The translations under genes were made by a program, and so were the position numbers. Source: Kwoniella bestiolae CBS 10118 (lineage: Eukaryota > Basidiomycota > Tremellomycetes > Tremellales > Cryptococcaceae). From it: 64,000 bases of DNA. Of this stretch, positions 34,985-46,000 are shown piece by piece. Location: positions 1,116,001 through 1,180,000 of the forward strand of contig NC_089243.1 in NCBI RefSeq assembly GCF_000512585.2. The letters run 5' to 3'. How positions within the stretch are numbered: the first letter of the stretch is position 1; each line of letters starts with the position of its first letter. Under the pieces are notes generated by a model that was given only the letters and a program-made list of their open reading frames with translations, was not told the origin of the DNA and ran no database searches.

Positions 34985-37312
34985 TTACTCCCACTCATAC
35001 AAACTACCAGACCCAAATACACCCCTCGCACCTGCCGTCTTGACCCTAGCTCTATCTATGACTCGCCTCCCTCCCCCTCCAGTACCAGTATTGGAGACAC
35101 TCAATAACCCATCACTTGAAGTCTGATCCACCGCCGTCGAATTACACGTACATCCGCATTTATCGCAATTCCCTTCCAACACCTTTCTCGCCCTGGCATC
35201 TCTCAATTCGTCCTTGAGCTCGCGTATCTGAGCTTCCAGCTCGTATATCTGAATTTTAAAAGCTTTTTTAGCATTGTTGATTCTCCTGTTCATCTCGTCC
35301 GGTACACTTCCCACCGTACCGTCATCAGACGGAACGGGCTTTTCCTTGAGTATCGATGCGGGCGTAAGCGGTATAGGAGGTACAGTCTCAACATCACACA
35401 CAGTCCCTTCCCTCGTAGAGATATTGCTATTGGTTCCAACGGTGCCAGCAGGGGCTACCAGGTAATCTACTGGCAAACCCCTAGAGAAGGTCATGCTAAC
35501 AGGACGTAATTCTAATTTCGGCTGAACGCCCACCCCCAATTTATCTTTCTCCTCCTCCCTGGCACTGACATCATCATCCGCAGCGTGTAGTGGGATACCA
35601 TGATTCTTCCTGTTGGGATTGGCGGAAGACGGTCGAGGCCATACAGCCGATTCACCATGTACAGTTTGAGTCTGCGTTGTTGGGTAATTATCAGAAGTCG
35701 ACCAGATCGAAATTGCTCCACCCCCCTCTCGGGACTTGGACGTCGGTGTGGTACTGCCCATTCCCGTGGCGAGGGGTAAAGGAGGAATAGGGACGGGGTT
35801 GGACCGATCTTTATCTGATTTATTGAATAACCTCATTAAACCAGATTTTTTAGATTTCACTTTATTCCCTTCCCTCCCTGTTCCCGAGGGGGGCGAGGAA
35901 GGCGTGGAAGTAGAAGTGCACGAAGTGGTGGGACGAAGGGTGTTGATTGGTTCGTCAGGAATCGGCGGGATCGAGAACGTAGTGAGCGGTCGTTTGGACG
36001 GGTCGGATATTGATTTACTTGTATTATGCGTATGATGAGGTTGAGGTTGGGATGATACAGAAGAGGAATTTTGACTCTTCATCCTCTCCCTCTCTTGAGC
36101 TGCTTCGAGGGATATCAGTCCGAACCCTGGTGAACCGCTGCTCATCAGTGGTCTGTCGTTTGCTGTGAACCCATCAGGGTTCGAGGTGGAGTTGGGGCTG
36201 GGGGATAGTGCTTCGTTCGTATTGGTAGGTTTCTTGTATGTCGTACTGGTGGGCTTTGGGATGACAGCTGATAAGAGCCCTACCCCTACCAGGTTGGTAT
36301 CGAATTCGCTCTGGTGTTGGTTCTGATGGAATGTTTCGACCTTCCTACTCCTCCCTTCCTTCTTGAGGTTCGTGGTAATCGTGTACGTGGGTGAGTTTCC
36401 GACCTGGATCTGGACGGCATTGGAAGGTATGATGGTAGATTTTAGCTTCGGTGTGATTGGTGCTGCATCAGAAAGGGAAGAAGCAGTTGAGGTGGACGAA
36501 GAGGAAGTTTGATTACTGGCGAGACTCAACCCCGATGCAGAGGGGACGAGGTGTTTGGTCATTCCGTTTTGGGTCGAATTCGAGGTCGAGGAAACGCCCA
36601 ATATCTGAGCTAGACCTCTCCTGGTCGACGAGACGTTGAGCGAGGAACTATCAGATTGAGATAGGATGGTAGATGTAGTCGAGATCGTACTTTGTTCTCT
36701 TTCCCTTCCATTTCCAATCCCAGATTTCATACCTGACTTGGAGACTTGTGAATAAGGATTCGTCGACTTGTTATGTTTGCCAAATCCACTGAACATATCC
36801 GCCGATCCCACCACTGTAACAGTACCTCCGTTCGAACCCCTATTCGAGCTTGGAGGGACCATCGACCATTCATTCTCATCCTCTTCCCAGGGCACTTGCG
36901 TATACTTCCTAACCCTCGGTCCACCAACCATCGACATCCTCCTTGGATCGTCATCCTCTTCCTCTTCCTGCTCAACGTCTTCAGGAAGGTACGATGTCGA
37001 TGTCGATGTCCTTCGATCGTGGTCCGACACAGACATGACTTGTAATTTCCTTGAAGTCTTTAACATCTGTTGTTGGGGCGAGTTGGAATGTCCCACTCGG
37101 GAGTACAAAGATGGCGACGAAGCTGTTGGCGAGACCTCCACCATTCCCCTGGGAGGGATTAGGGGGGAGATACAAGGAGAATGGACGATGTCGATGAATG
37201 TGGTACTAGTTTGACTGAAGGGTATTGAGGAGATGGCGTTGGCACGACTTTGGATTAGGTGGTGGATGGTCGGTGTGGGTGAGTTGTGGGTATGATAATA
37301 GGAGGTGGACAT
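34985..37312 (-). CDS. Ser/Thr-rich hypothetical protein with C-terminal coiled coil and Cys motif
   Basis: This is one uninterrupted frame of about 775 codons from MSTSYYHTHNSP. The frame extends 21 codons further to an ATG at 37375, but a TATA-like run (CATATACTATATACC) lies there, favouring the inner start. Most of the protein is low-complexity Ser/Thr/Pro/Gly and disordered. Two islands look conserved: KKSGLMRLFNKSDKD in the middle, and a C-terminal heptad stretch (AFKIQIYELEAQIRELKDEL). The latter is followed by CDKCGCTC and an Arg/Gly-rich end ARGVFGSGSLYEWE. The Cys cluster could bind a metal. I do not recognise the family; a scaffold or cell-cortex role would be a guess. Confidence 0.75.
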   Translation of the reverse strand: MSTSYYHTHNSPTPTIHHLIQSRANAISSIPFSQTSTTFIDIVHSPCISPLIPPRGMVEVSPTASSPSLYSRVGHSNSPQQQMLKTSRKLQVMSVSDHDRRTSTSTSYLPEDVEQEEEEDDDPRRMSMVGGPRVRKYTQVPWEEDENEWSMVPPSSNRGSNGGTVTVVGSADMFSGFGKHNKSTNPYSQVSKSGMKSGIGNGREREQSTISTTSTILSQSDSSSLNVSSTRRGLAQILGVSSTSNSTQNGMTKHLVPSASGLSLASNQTSSSSTSTASSLSDAAPITPKLKSTIIPSNAVQIQVGNSPTYTITTNLKKEGRSRKVETFHQNQHQSEFDTNLVGVGLLSAVIPKPTSTTYKKPTNTNEALSPSPNSTSNPDGFTANDRPLMSSGSPGFGLISLEAAQERERMKSQNSSSVSSQPQPHHTHNTSKSISDPSKRPLTTFSIPPIPDEPINTLRPTTSCTSTSTPSSPPSGTGREGNKVKSKKSGLMRLFNKSDKDRSNPVPIPPLPLATGMGSTTPTSKSREGGGAISIWSTSDNYPTTQTQTVHGESAVWPRPSSANPNRKNHGIPLHAADDDVSAREEEKDKLGVGVQPKLELRPVSMTFSRGLPVDYLVAPAGTVGTNSNISTREGTVCDVETVPPIPLTPASILKEKPVPSDDGTVGSVPDEMNRRINNAKKAFKIQIYELEAQIRELKDELRDARARKVLEGNCDKCGCTCNSTAVDQTSSDGLLSVSNTGTGGGGRRVIDRARVKTAGARGVFGSGSLYEWE

Positions 37313-37971
37313 TGAAACGGATGGAAAGGGTGACCTGCACAGGGAATCAAGGTATATAGTATATGAACCGGCCAAAAAGAATAAGAAAAATGATACTAGG
37401 GATGAAAAAAGAGAACAAACAAAAACATGCCAAGCGCAGTCATCAGCTATCTATAATCAAGGTCATGTGCTATGCAGTTTTTGACATATTAGCGTCTTCC
37501 CGTACTCATTGACTTTTCATATCGAAGAGGAAAAAAGTAAACATTAGCCTCCTGGTTCTGGTTGTTTCATTGATGGGATCTCCATTCAATTTTGATTGTA
37601 AAAAGTAAATGACTGAATCAGTAACGGTGTTCAGTCGGTTTCAAAACGAATGAATTGGATCGAATCAAGCCATTCGTTCTGGTTGTTATCTCGTGTTAGC
37701 ATAGAAGTAGATAGATACGAGGAAGGATCAGGACATGTAAATAGAGATTCGATAAGCAAGGATATCCAAGCGATGGACGACAAAGCAATGTTCATCGACA
37801 AGTTGCAAGAGATGAACAGCAAATGTACTTGAATCCAAGTCAATGCTGTGGAGCAAACCGTGTTTTCACGTATGCATGTCCAGAAAGATAAAAGAGGGTA
37901 TGCGTACGGAATGTCCTCCGATTCCAGAAAGATCTAGTATATAAACAATGTAATTAATCTATACAAATAAT
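37313..37971. other. Spacer between ERG6 3' end and the Ser-rich gene
   Basis: This 659-nt region holds the ERG6 3' flank (AT-rich at about 37935-37970) and the upstream region of the Ser-rich gene, with a TATA-like run near 37345-37360. No further gene is seen. Confidence 0.4.
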
Positions 37972-39630
37972 CTAATTGGCGGGCTAAGAATATAAACAAG
38001 ATACATCAGCGACGACCCTACACCAGTGCGAGATATACAGAATAGCTCACCTTTCGAGCAATCCACAAAGCCATAGGACTGTGTATATACCTCATGATTA
38101 GCTACTGGACTTGTTAGAAAGAGAAATTGAATGGTACTCACGTGAAGAGCTTGGTCTTACCACCAGCAACAAGAGCATCAGCGGCGACGATGAGTGATTC
38201 ACCGACGCTGTGAGTACCTTTCGGTACGAACCCGATCTTCTCAAGGGCCCAGATGGCGTTCTGGGTGCAGAAGATACCCATTTTACTCGTTCTCCAACAT
38301 GTGAACACTGATATTGCAGGTCAGCAGCAGATCTTGTGTTATGTATAATTAACATTTTCACTCACTGTCCCAGACGGTTTGAGCTTTCCAGATATCACCT
38401 TCAAGAGGGTAGTACCAAGGTACAACGTCTCCTCCTACGCGAATGTGTCATGTCAGAAGGATTCAGTTGAACAAGCCGCGCAGACAACTCACTGTCGGCA
38501 AGATCCTCCTCATGCTCAAGCTCAAATCCAACAGTCTTCAAGGCGTTTCTAGCCGCAGTCAAGTTTCTCATTTCAGGGATACCATCACCGACCTGATCAG
38601 AGTTATAAGCTCAAGTCTTCCTAGACAATGAGGTACACAAATCACTCACCTCAATACCGTGAGCGATCCTCTTGTGCTCAGGGTTGGTGGGGTCCCATTC
38701 GTCGGTCATACACCATTCGTAGACACCGAACTGGCAGAGAACAAAACATGAGTTTTCCATATCCAGTATAGACATCTTCAGTGCAGATGTATACTCACAA
38801 CACCTCCGGGCTTGAGCACCTTGAAGATCTCTCCGTAGATACCCTCAAAGTTAGGAGCGTGACAAGTAGCCTCGATAGCGTAGACTGAGCAATACCCGAT
38901 CACATCAATATAAGAATAAGAAACTCTACGGATGTTATAGGGGAAGGAGCAGACTAACCAGCATCGAAGGAGTTCTCTCCAAATTGCTCACTGAGCTTCA
39001 TGAAGTCACCCTTGACGAAAGAGACTTTGTCGCTCAAACCGGCTTTTCTAGTTTTGTTGTTGGCTCGACCAATTTGGAAATCGTTGTTGTTGAGACCAAC
39101 GATGGTAGCATCAGAGAATCTTGAAATTTCCCGGGCTGGTCCACCGACACCACATCCTACGTCGAGGACTCGCATACCTGGTTTGAGGTGCATCATTGAA
39201 GCGAGGTAGTGTTCGTGTCGAGCGAGCTGAAGTCACACTCATCAACTAAGCGCCGCGACGGAAAGAAAGAGAAGAGACGAGGTGAACTTACAGCTTGGAG
39301 GAATCCCTCTCCCTTGTAGAATCGACAGAAGTGGAAAGACTCGGCTGCAGAATGATATCAGCTGATGACCTACGTGTTCACAAAGTAGCTGACTTACCCC
39401 AACCATACTCGTAAAGCTCAGTAGCACCGTCATAGTAACCTATAGCACCAGTGATGAGATCAGTATACAGCTGAGACATATAAACAGGACGAAGCCAACT
39501 CACCATTGACAACCTCGGTATATTGATCTAACCTGTTGGCTCTGTGAGTCTCATTGTCATTGGCAGACTTCTGCTCCCAGAACTTGTTGTAGTTGGTGAC
39601 ACGGTTGGCGGAACGAGCGTCGGCGGGCAT
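37972..39630 (-). CDS. ERG6: Sterol 24-C-methyltransferase
   Basis: This SAM-dependent enzyme adds the C-24 methyl group to zymosterol in ergosterol synthesis at lipid particles and ER. The start MPADARSANRVTNYNKFW is followed by YYDGATELYEYGWAESFHFC, a sterol-binding block. Then come the SAM motif VLDVGCGVGGPAREI, motif II (YAIEATCHAPNFEGIYGEI) and LKPGGVFGVYEWCMTDEWD. About 340 residues as expected. A 57-nt intron (39631-39687) ends directly at the ATG, so the leader is spliced. The frame upstream of the ATG has no other ATG. At the 3' end the last intron joins WIARK to PAN and stop; unspliced reading would give a different tail. Confidence 0.95.
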
Positions 39631-39890
39631 CTGGAGGGGATCACAATTAGCTCTCGCAGCGATGTTAAGGGGGAGGTGAAAACTCACCTTGAGCAGTACT
39701 GTTGAAGTAGGTAGGTGGGTGGGTGTGAGAGGGGTGGTAGTGAAAGAGAGTAAGGGCAAATGAAAGAACGTGATATGTTGAGTATCGTTTGATTAGATAT
39801 AGATTGGGAAATATACAAGTAAAGATAAATACCAAATTATCGAACGATGCTCACTACAAAGTTGGATGGGTCGAAAAAGGCACGGTTCTG

Positions 39891-39904
39891 GTGTGTGTGT
39901 GTGT
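39891..39904 (+). repeat. (GT)7 microsatellite followed by a pyrimidine tract
   Basis: Seven GT units run directly into a T/C-rich tract of about 23 nt. The tract lies about 260 nt upstream of the ERG6 ATG. Confidence 0.9.
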
Positions 39905-40952
39905 TTTTCTTTTCTTTTCTTTCTTGTTTTCCCCTCTGTACGCGCTCGAGCCCATCATTCCAATCAATTTACCCTGAATATACAAACCACAAAACCATCG
40001 TACCATGAAAAACGACTCTTACCACAGTCACCTCATCCGGCCGCCATCCTGCTACATCTCGTGGCACCCACATGACTCAAAAATCGCTCGGATCACCTTT
40101 CTCCAAGTATAGGTCCAAACGCTAAGGTCATCCAGGTCATCCTATACAATCTTCCCAAGATGCTTGCTAGCACAGATCTATCCCAGGACGGGAGGATGAC
40201 TTGACGGTATACCACCCCACGTTCCTACAACCCCTCAAAGACAAATATGCAGGGCGGGCGTTTGAACATGTGATCGTTGTCAGTGCAAGGGCATTGGCGT
40301 TTTCGGTCGCAGGGGGCCAAGTCGATTCATTCATGCGATGCTAGGCCGAACGCGTCCTGATCAGATGTCGGCTGAGGAACATATGCAAGCTAGCAATCAT
40401 TCTACTCCACAAGCTAGAAGCATATATACAAGTTCCAGAATGAACACCCGTCCGAAAGGTGAAGCTGTAAACCGGAGGACTACGGCGGCGAAACCTTTTT
40501 GCAGCTTGCGATTATCTTTCATTTTGTTGAACAATGACAAGATAGCAAGGATGAATGTTCTGTGGATTAACAGTGTCTGCTCCAGATGATCACTCTGATC
40601 GATGGAGCTGGAATCCTCATACTCTGTGCTCTTCCGAAGATGCATGTCGTTAATCGATGCCTGTGCGGCGTAACCCTTTCAAGTCCAAGATCACGCATAC
40701 GATACCATCTTAACTCTTATCTCGCCTGGACTATCACCCTTGCATGTGCTCCCATGAGTTGTCTGCAGGTCTGTCTATCTGTCTATCTAAGCCAAGCAAA
40801 CATTCGAGTGGAGAATTGCAATAAATAGAACCCCCCCGGCCGTCAGACTCGGTTAAATCGCCAATGGCCAAGAAATCAGATTTACCGAAGTGAAAAAAGT
40901 TATGATGATTCATGATTTCATCACACATCACACGATACCACTGACTATCATC

Positions 40953-40970
40953 TATATATATATATATATA
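40953..40970 (+). repeat. (TA)9 microsatellite
   Basis: Nine TA units lie about 210-230 nt upstream of PQ-loop paralog B. They could double as a TATA region. Confidence 0.9.
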
Positions 40971-41182
40971 CGAGATGAAAGACGGGAGGAGTGTATCTTG
41001 ATCTCATTCCCACCACTCACATCAATTGTATATAGTACTGTGCATAGTATAGACTGGATTAGACTGGACATTGTGTATATACGTCTCAACTCGTCATCAC
41101 ATCGATCTCAGCGAAACGAAGATCACACGAGAAACGAATAACCCGCCCGGCATATAAGGATAATAATCTCACCAGCCTCAGG

Positions 41183-42597
41183 ATGAAGGAACGACCAGGA
41201 GCGGAGAATGCGCTTGCTACGATCGGAGCGGTGATGTGGATGGTCCAGATCGTACCGCAGATCATCAAGTCGCATCGCACCAAGTCCACTACGGGTCTAT
41301 CAGCTGGACTGATGTTGTGAGTGCAACTCTCCCCTACAGTTCTGCAACCCCTGTGTGGACAGCATCATGTGTTGAAGTCGTACCTTCTCATTGTCGTTCT
41401 GCTGAGAATATATGGTTCGCTTACTATCCCATGACATGTGCAGTATCTGGGCCCTAGCATCCATCTTCCTCGGCTCATACCTCGTCGCCCAGCGCTTATC
41501 CATCCCACTTCAGATCCAACCCCAGGCATTCGGGGTACTAGCAGCCATATCGACCGGTCAAATCCTGTACTATTCCCATGGCTGGTCCAAGAGGAATACG
41601 ATCTTGTTCTTTGCGGTGTTTTGCGTGGTTTTTGCTGGGTTTGAGACGGGGAGTGTGTATGCTATATGGGTGGGTACGGTTTCTCTCATCCCAATCAAGA
41701 TTGAATGTCCGGGATAATTTTCACCAAGTTACACTCCGTATATTAGGGAGTTAATATTAATGGTCTCCTCACAAACACAGGCAGGACAAGATAACGGCGT
41801 CAACTGGCCTATCAAGATGTACGGTATAATCTCTGCCGTCCTCTTGGCCATAGCCCTAGCGTGAGTATATACACCTCCTATTCATCGTACTATTTCAAGC
41901 CAGTCCTTCCCCTAGTGTACATCTGACAGAGTTGAATTATGTAACGCTGATACTTGGATGGTTCACACAGTCCCCAATACTACGAGATCTGGAAATTTAA
42001 GGAAGTCCTAGGAATCTCAATGCTGTTCATGATAGTCGACACCCTAGGCGGTGTCTTCTCTTTGGCAAGTCTGTTCTGCAGGGCCGAATTGGATATACTG
42101 GGATTGGTACGTCCGCCTCTTCTTCCCCATGAACCCCATGCTCTTGTCCACGATCCCCTTCCCCACTGTCCCTTCCCCTCTATCAATACAAGACAAATCC
42201 TCTCAACCAATACAAGACCAAGCAAGACAAGACTGGTACTAACAATACCACGTCCAAACCGCAGATCTCATACGGTCTCGTAGTAGTCCTAGACAGCATA
42301 GTAATCCTCTTAGCCATCATCCTCAACCCTCTCGCAAGGAGACGAAGGAGACGACAAGGTAAACCCGAGAACATCCATGATGCTCTCGCTGCAGATGGGA
42401 GTACTGCCGAGGAAGGGAACGTGAAGAACCCTCCTAGTGCTGCTGGGGATGGGATGGGTGAGGGGTTGGGTAGGAGTGTCTCGACGGAGAGGAAGGAGAG
42501 GGAGCAGGCGCAAGTGGTGGGAGATGGGGTCGGTACTGCTGAGCGGGACAACGTACAGCGAGGTGTACGGGAGAAAGAATTAGGTACGAAAGTGTGA
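41183..42597 (+). CDS. PQ-loop repeat membrane protein (paralog B)
   Basis: Same family and exon phases as the gene at 12745-14014. The start MKERPGAENALATIGAVMWM leads to the first PQ motif (QIVPQIIKSHRTKSTTGLSA). The second is APQYYEIWKFKEVLGIS. The middle helices (RLSIPLQIQPQAFGVLA, ILYYSHGWSKRNTILFF) align one-to-one with paralog A. The helix block ends ILLAIILNPLARRRRRR, a strong positive-inside signal. The C-tail is Gly/Glu-rich and shares no clear sequence with paralog A. Likely a seven-helix transporter of vacuole or plasma membrane with unknown substrate. It is divergent from ERG6. Confidence 0.87.
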
Positions 42598-43023
42598 TAC
42601 TTCAGGATCAGATAGGACAGGACGGAGAAGGGTCGGATTCGGAATATAGACATATAGACATCATCAAGCATCGCACAATACACCTTGTATCACCATCTTT
42701 CACAATCTCAATAGCATATCTTCATAGCTCTCATCACTTCATGGAGCTTGTTCGCTTTATGATATCACGATGCATATTCAATGCCTAGTGAAGTGTATAT
42801 GCGACTTAAGCTGAATATCATCAATCGTAAAATATAATCAAAACCACCATCAAATGCCCAATGAGAAATGATCAAAAGTGAACCGAAAAGTGTCCATATA
42901 TCCAATCCCCCCTTCATCAAAGTACACTACCCAGATCGTTCTATCTAGTCAAACCCAACAACTACGAAGCGTAGAACTCTGCACTCCGAAAACATCTCAT
43001 CAGCACCGACCCATTAATCTCAT
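42598..43023. other. Convergent spacer paralog B / IQGAP
   Basis: This 426-nt AT-rich stretch lies between two stops. It suits two 3'UTRs and shows no gene. Confidence 0.45.
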
Positions 43024-46000
43024 CTAGCGCACAAACCACCACTCACTCTTATTAATCTGATGAATCAGCATATTCAGCGCAAACGCCGCCTGCCCCTCGA
43101 ACATGTCCAACCTCTCTTTATTCTCATACTGCGCGCCCAACAGATCTTCCATCCGGATCTCATCCTCGCCCATTATACCTCCTCCACCCGATACGGACGA
43201 CGGACAGGACAATTCAAGTTTGAATACTCCGACTTCGTTTGAGGCGATGACGATGTAGAGTTTATCGAATTGACGAGGTGAGAACTGGTTCACTGAGAGT
43301 AATATACCTGTTACATTGGGAAGAGGGCTCAGCACGAATGAATACAAGCGAGAGATTGGGACGACTCACGCTTCTCGTACAAGTCTGCTGCGGTATACTT
43401 GTAACTTCCAAACTTGGCTTGTTTACCTTGCCTCTGTTGGCTCTTCTGGTGTCGATACTGTTTACTCATGAACATGGGCTTCTTTTTACTGCAAGGTATT
43501 AAAAACAAAAGTTAGTAATCTCGTGGTCATCTAGACATCAAGTTGTTACGAATGTTGTTCTATTGTATGATCGACTCACCCCTTAGCCTGCAGCTCCGCC
43601 ATAGCTCCATCAATATAATCATGATAAGTCTTGATCTGCCCCTCATAGTCCATCTTCTTCTTCGTCATATCCTCGTAAGCCTTGATCATCCCATTCAAGT
43701 TATCTTTCCTCATCTTTCTCAAGTGGTGCTTCTGTCTTATATCCGATGTGATAGATACCAGTAGACCTTGTAGATTGTCTTCACGGGATAGTTTACCGGA
43801 TCTTTCAAGTTTCATACAGAATTCGATGGCTCGGGATTTGACTTCATGGAATGGGAGGCTACGTATTATTTGAAAGAGTCAGCTTCGATCGTTCACTCTC
43901 GCAATGTTTCGTTTCTTTGGCGCTCCCTTGTTTCCCTCGTATAGAGACTCGTCGAATCGATTCATTCGGTGGCCCTCCACCTCCTACACATGTTGCTCCC
44001 CATTCATTACCGAGTCCATCTCAGAACACACTCACGATCGAATACTCTCAATCTGATACATCTGCTCAGCAGGCGTAGGCGGTAGTCCATGTTTCGCCAA
44101 CCTAGCATTCTCCAAAGCGATATCCCGATGTACCTCCTCGATCCACATCTGCTCATGAATCTCTTCGGGCCGAGTGACCAATACATCGTACAGGGTTTTA
44201 CCAGTTTGGACTCTGAGTACAGCCAAGACATGTCGTTTCGCTTGGACCCAATCTGCTTTCTCGACTGCGTTGGGGTCTCCGGCTAGAGCATTTGAAAATG
44301 AGATTAGCTAAGTGTCATATCCAGTCCTTCGGATATCCGACAGCTAATATTTCGAGATACGCACACTGAGGTCCTGCAAGTCTGTTGGTCAGTCTAAGAT
44401 TGACAGTATTCTTACTCCTATCGTAGTCTATAGGGGGACCCTCAAGTTCCCTTAGAATACCAGAGATAGGATCATTCTTGTTTCCGGCGGTCTGCCATAG
44501 TCATAGATCCTGTCAGCTGAGTTGATCAGGTCAAGACACATGGTCAAGATACAGCTAAGGTACATGCAGCTGAATAACTCACGATGGAAGGCACATTCTG
44601 AATAAGCATACTCAACATCCCATAGATATCATTCCTGGTGATTTTGATAGGCTTAGCTTCGATAGTCGACTCGAACAGCTCATGAGCATGGAACTGGCCT
44701 TCGGCATGTTCGACGTCGGCCACTGAGTCAGGACATATCAGCTAATCGTCTTATCCCAGGTGCCTGAAATGATAACTTACCATCCAAGATCCACTCTCTA
44801 AATGGCATAGCAGAAGCACTGATGAATGCTTCCAGAGGGGTTCTAACCAATCTCTGATCAGGCGTATCAGTATACTGCTGACCCGCCACATGCGATATGA
44901 GGTTCGCAATTTCAGCGAGATTTCTTCGTTCTTGAGGTCCAACTCCATCAGGTGCTAAGCCATACTGTTCAGGTGCTCTACATATCGCCAGTTTCGAGGT
45001 TAGCTTGATCCTTTGTAGATAGGACAAATTAGCTCACATGATAGCAGGTAAGATGAAAGGTAAGACAACTGTTCTAGCAACAACAGGAACAAGCTCTTCA
45101 TCGGTAGCCTCGGGGAATTTGGTCTGTAAAAGACACAGTCAGCTTCGTCATGTTGGTTCCTACACGACCATCAACTAACCTGAAGCGCCAGCAATGCTTC
45201 CCTAGCTAACAGCCTGATGGTATACGGTAATCTAGCGTGTGAATCAAGTAAACCAGTGACCAAGAATTCAGTCAGAGCTCTCAATTCTTGCAGATCTGAG
45301 GAAGGTGGTTGTATCAGCTAAACATACCTCTTGACAAGCTAGCTGAAGCAGATTACTCACTCCTGATGAAGATCGCTCTGGCCGTAGCGTTCTCTTGTAA
45401 GATCTGATCCGCATTCCTATCCCTTGGCAGTTGAGAAGGTACACCCGTCTGAGTCTCTTCAGCATTGATGATGCTTTGGTAGATCTGCATGATCGAAATT
45501 ATCAGTATGAGATCAACTTTGTGTCACGTGAATGGTTTCGCAGAAAGAAGTATACTCACCTTGACGGGGTCGGTACACAAGTCCAGTTCCGGTGCTCCCA
45601 CAATCCTCATGATATGATCATACAGCACATCCTGGATATAAGGAGTGAGAGAAGGTTTGATATACTGAGCAGCGACGGAGATGATGGCGAATCGCGAATG
45701 AGCGAGATCGTGCAGTGTGGGAGCGAGCAGAATCTCTTCGTGGACGGCGAGCTGTGGTCGGGTTGGATATCGAAAGTCAGCCTCATGTTTTACCGTAGAA
45801 ATGCAAAAAAGGAGGAATGATAAATCAAACAGGGGAAACACCGAACTCACCTGCAACAACTTATGGAACAAATACTCCTCCCTCCTCTCATGTCCAAACC
45901 CAAACAAAACCATCGTAACGCCCTCCAACAACCTCCTATCCTTCTCAGCCTTCTCATCTTCCTCCAACCCTAGTCCCGTGATACTCAAAGTTCTAAGCAG

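Larger units (their letters stand above)
39631..41182. promoter_or_regulatory. Long divergent spacer ERG6 / PQ-loop paralog B
   Basis: This 1.55-kb spacer includes the ERG6 leader intron at 39631-39687. It contains a GT microsatellite and pyrimidine tract (about 39891-39927), a TA microsatellite (40953-40970) and several AT-rich runs. No coding sequence or tRNA is recognised. It is the longest start-to-start spacer in the window. Confidence 0.45.

Noticed and set aside
37313..37375. Start of the Ser-rich gene at 37375
   Set aside because: The extra 21 codons overlap a TATA-like run. The ATG at 37312 is the better candidate, though not proven.
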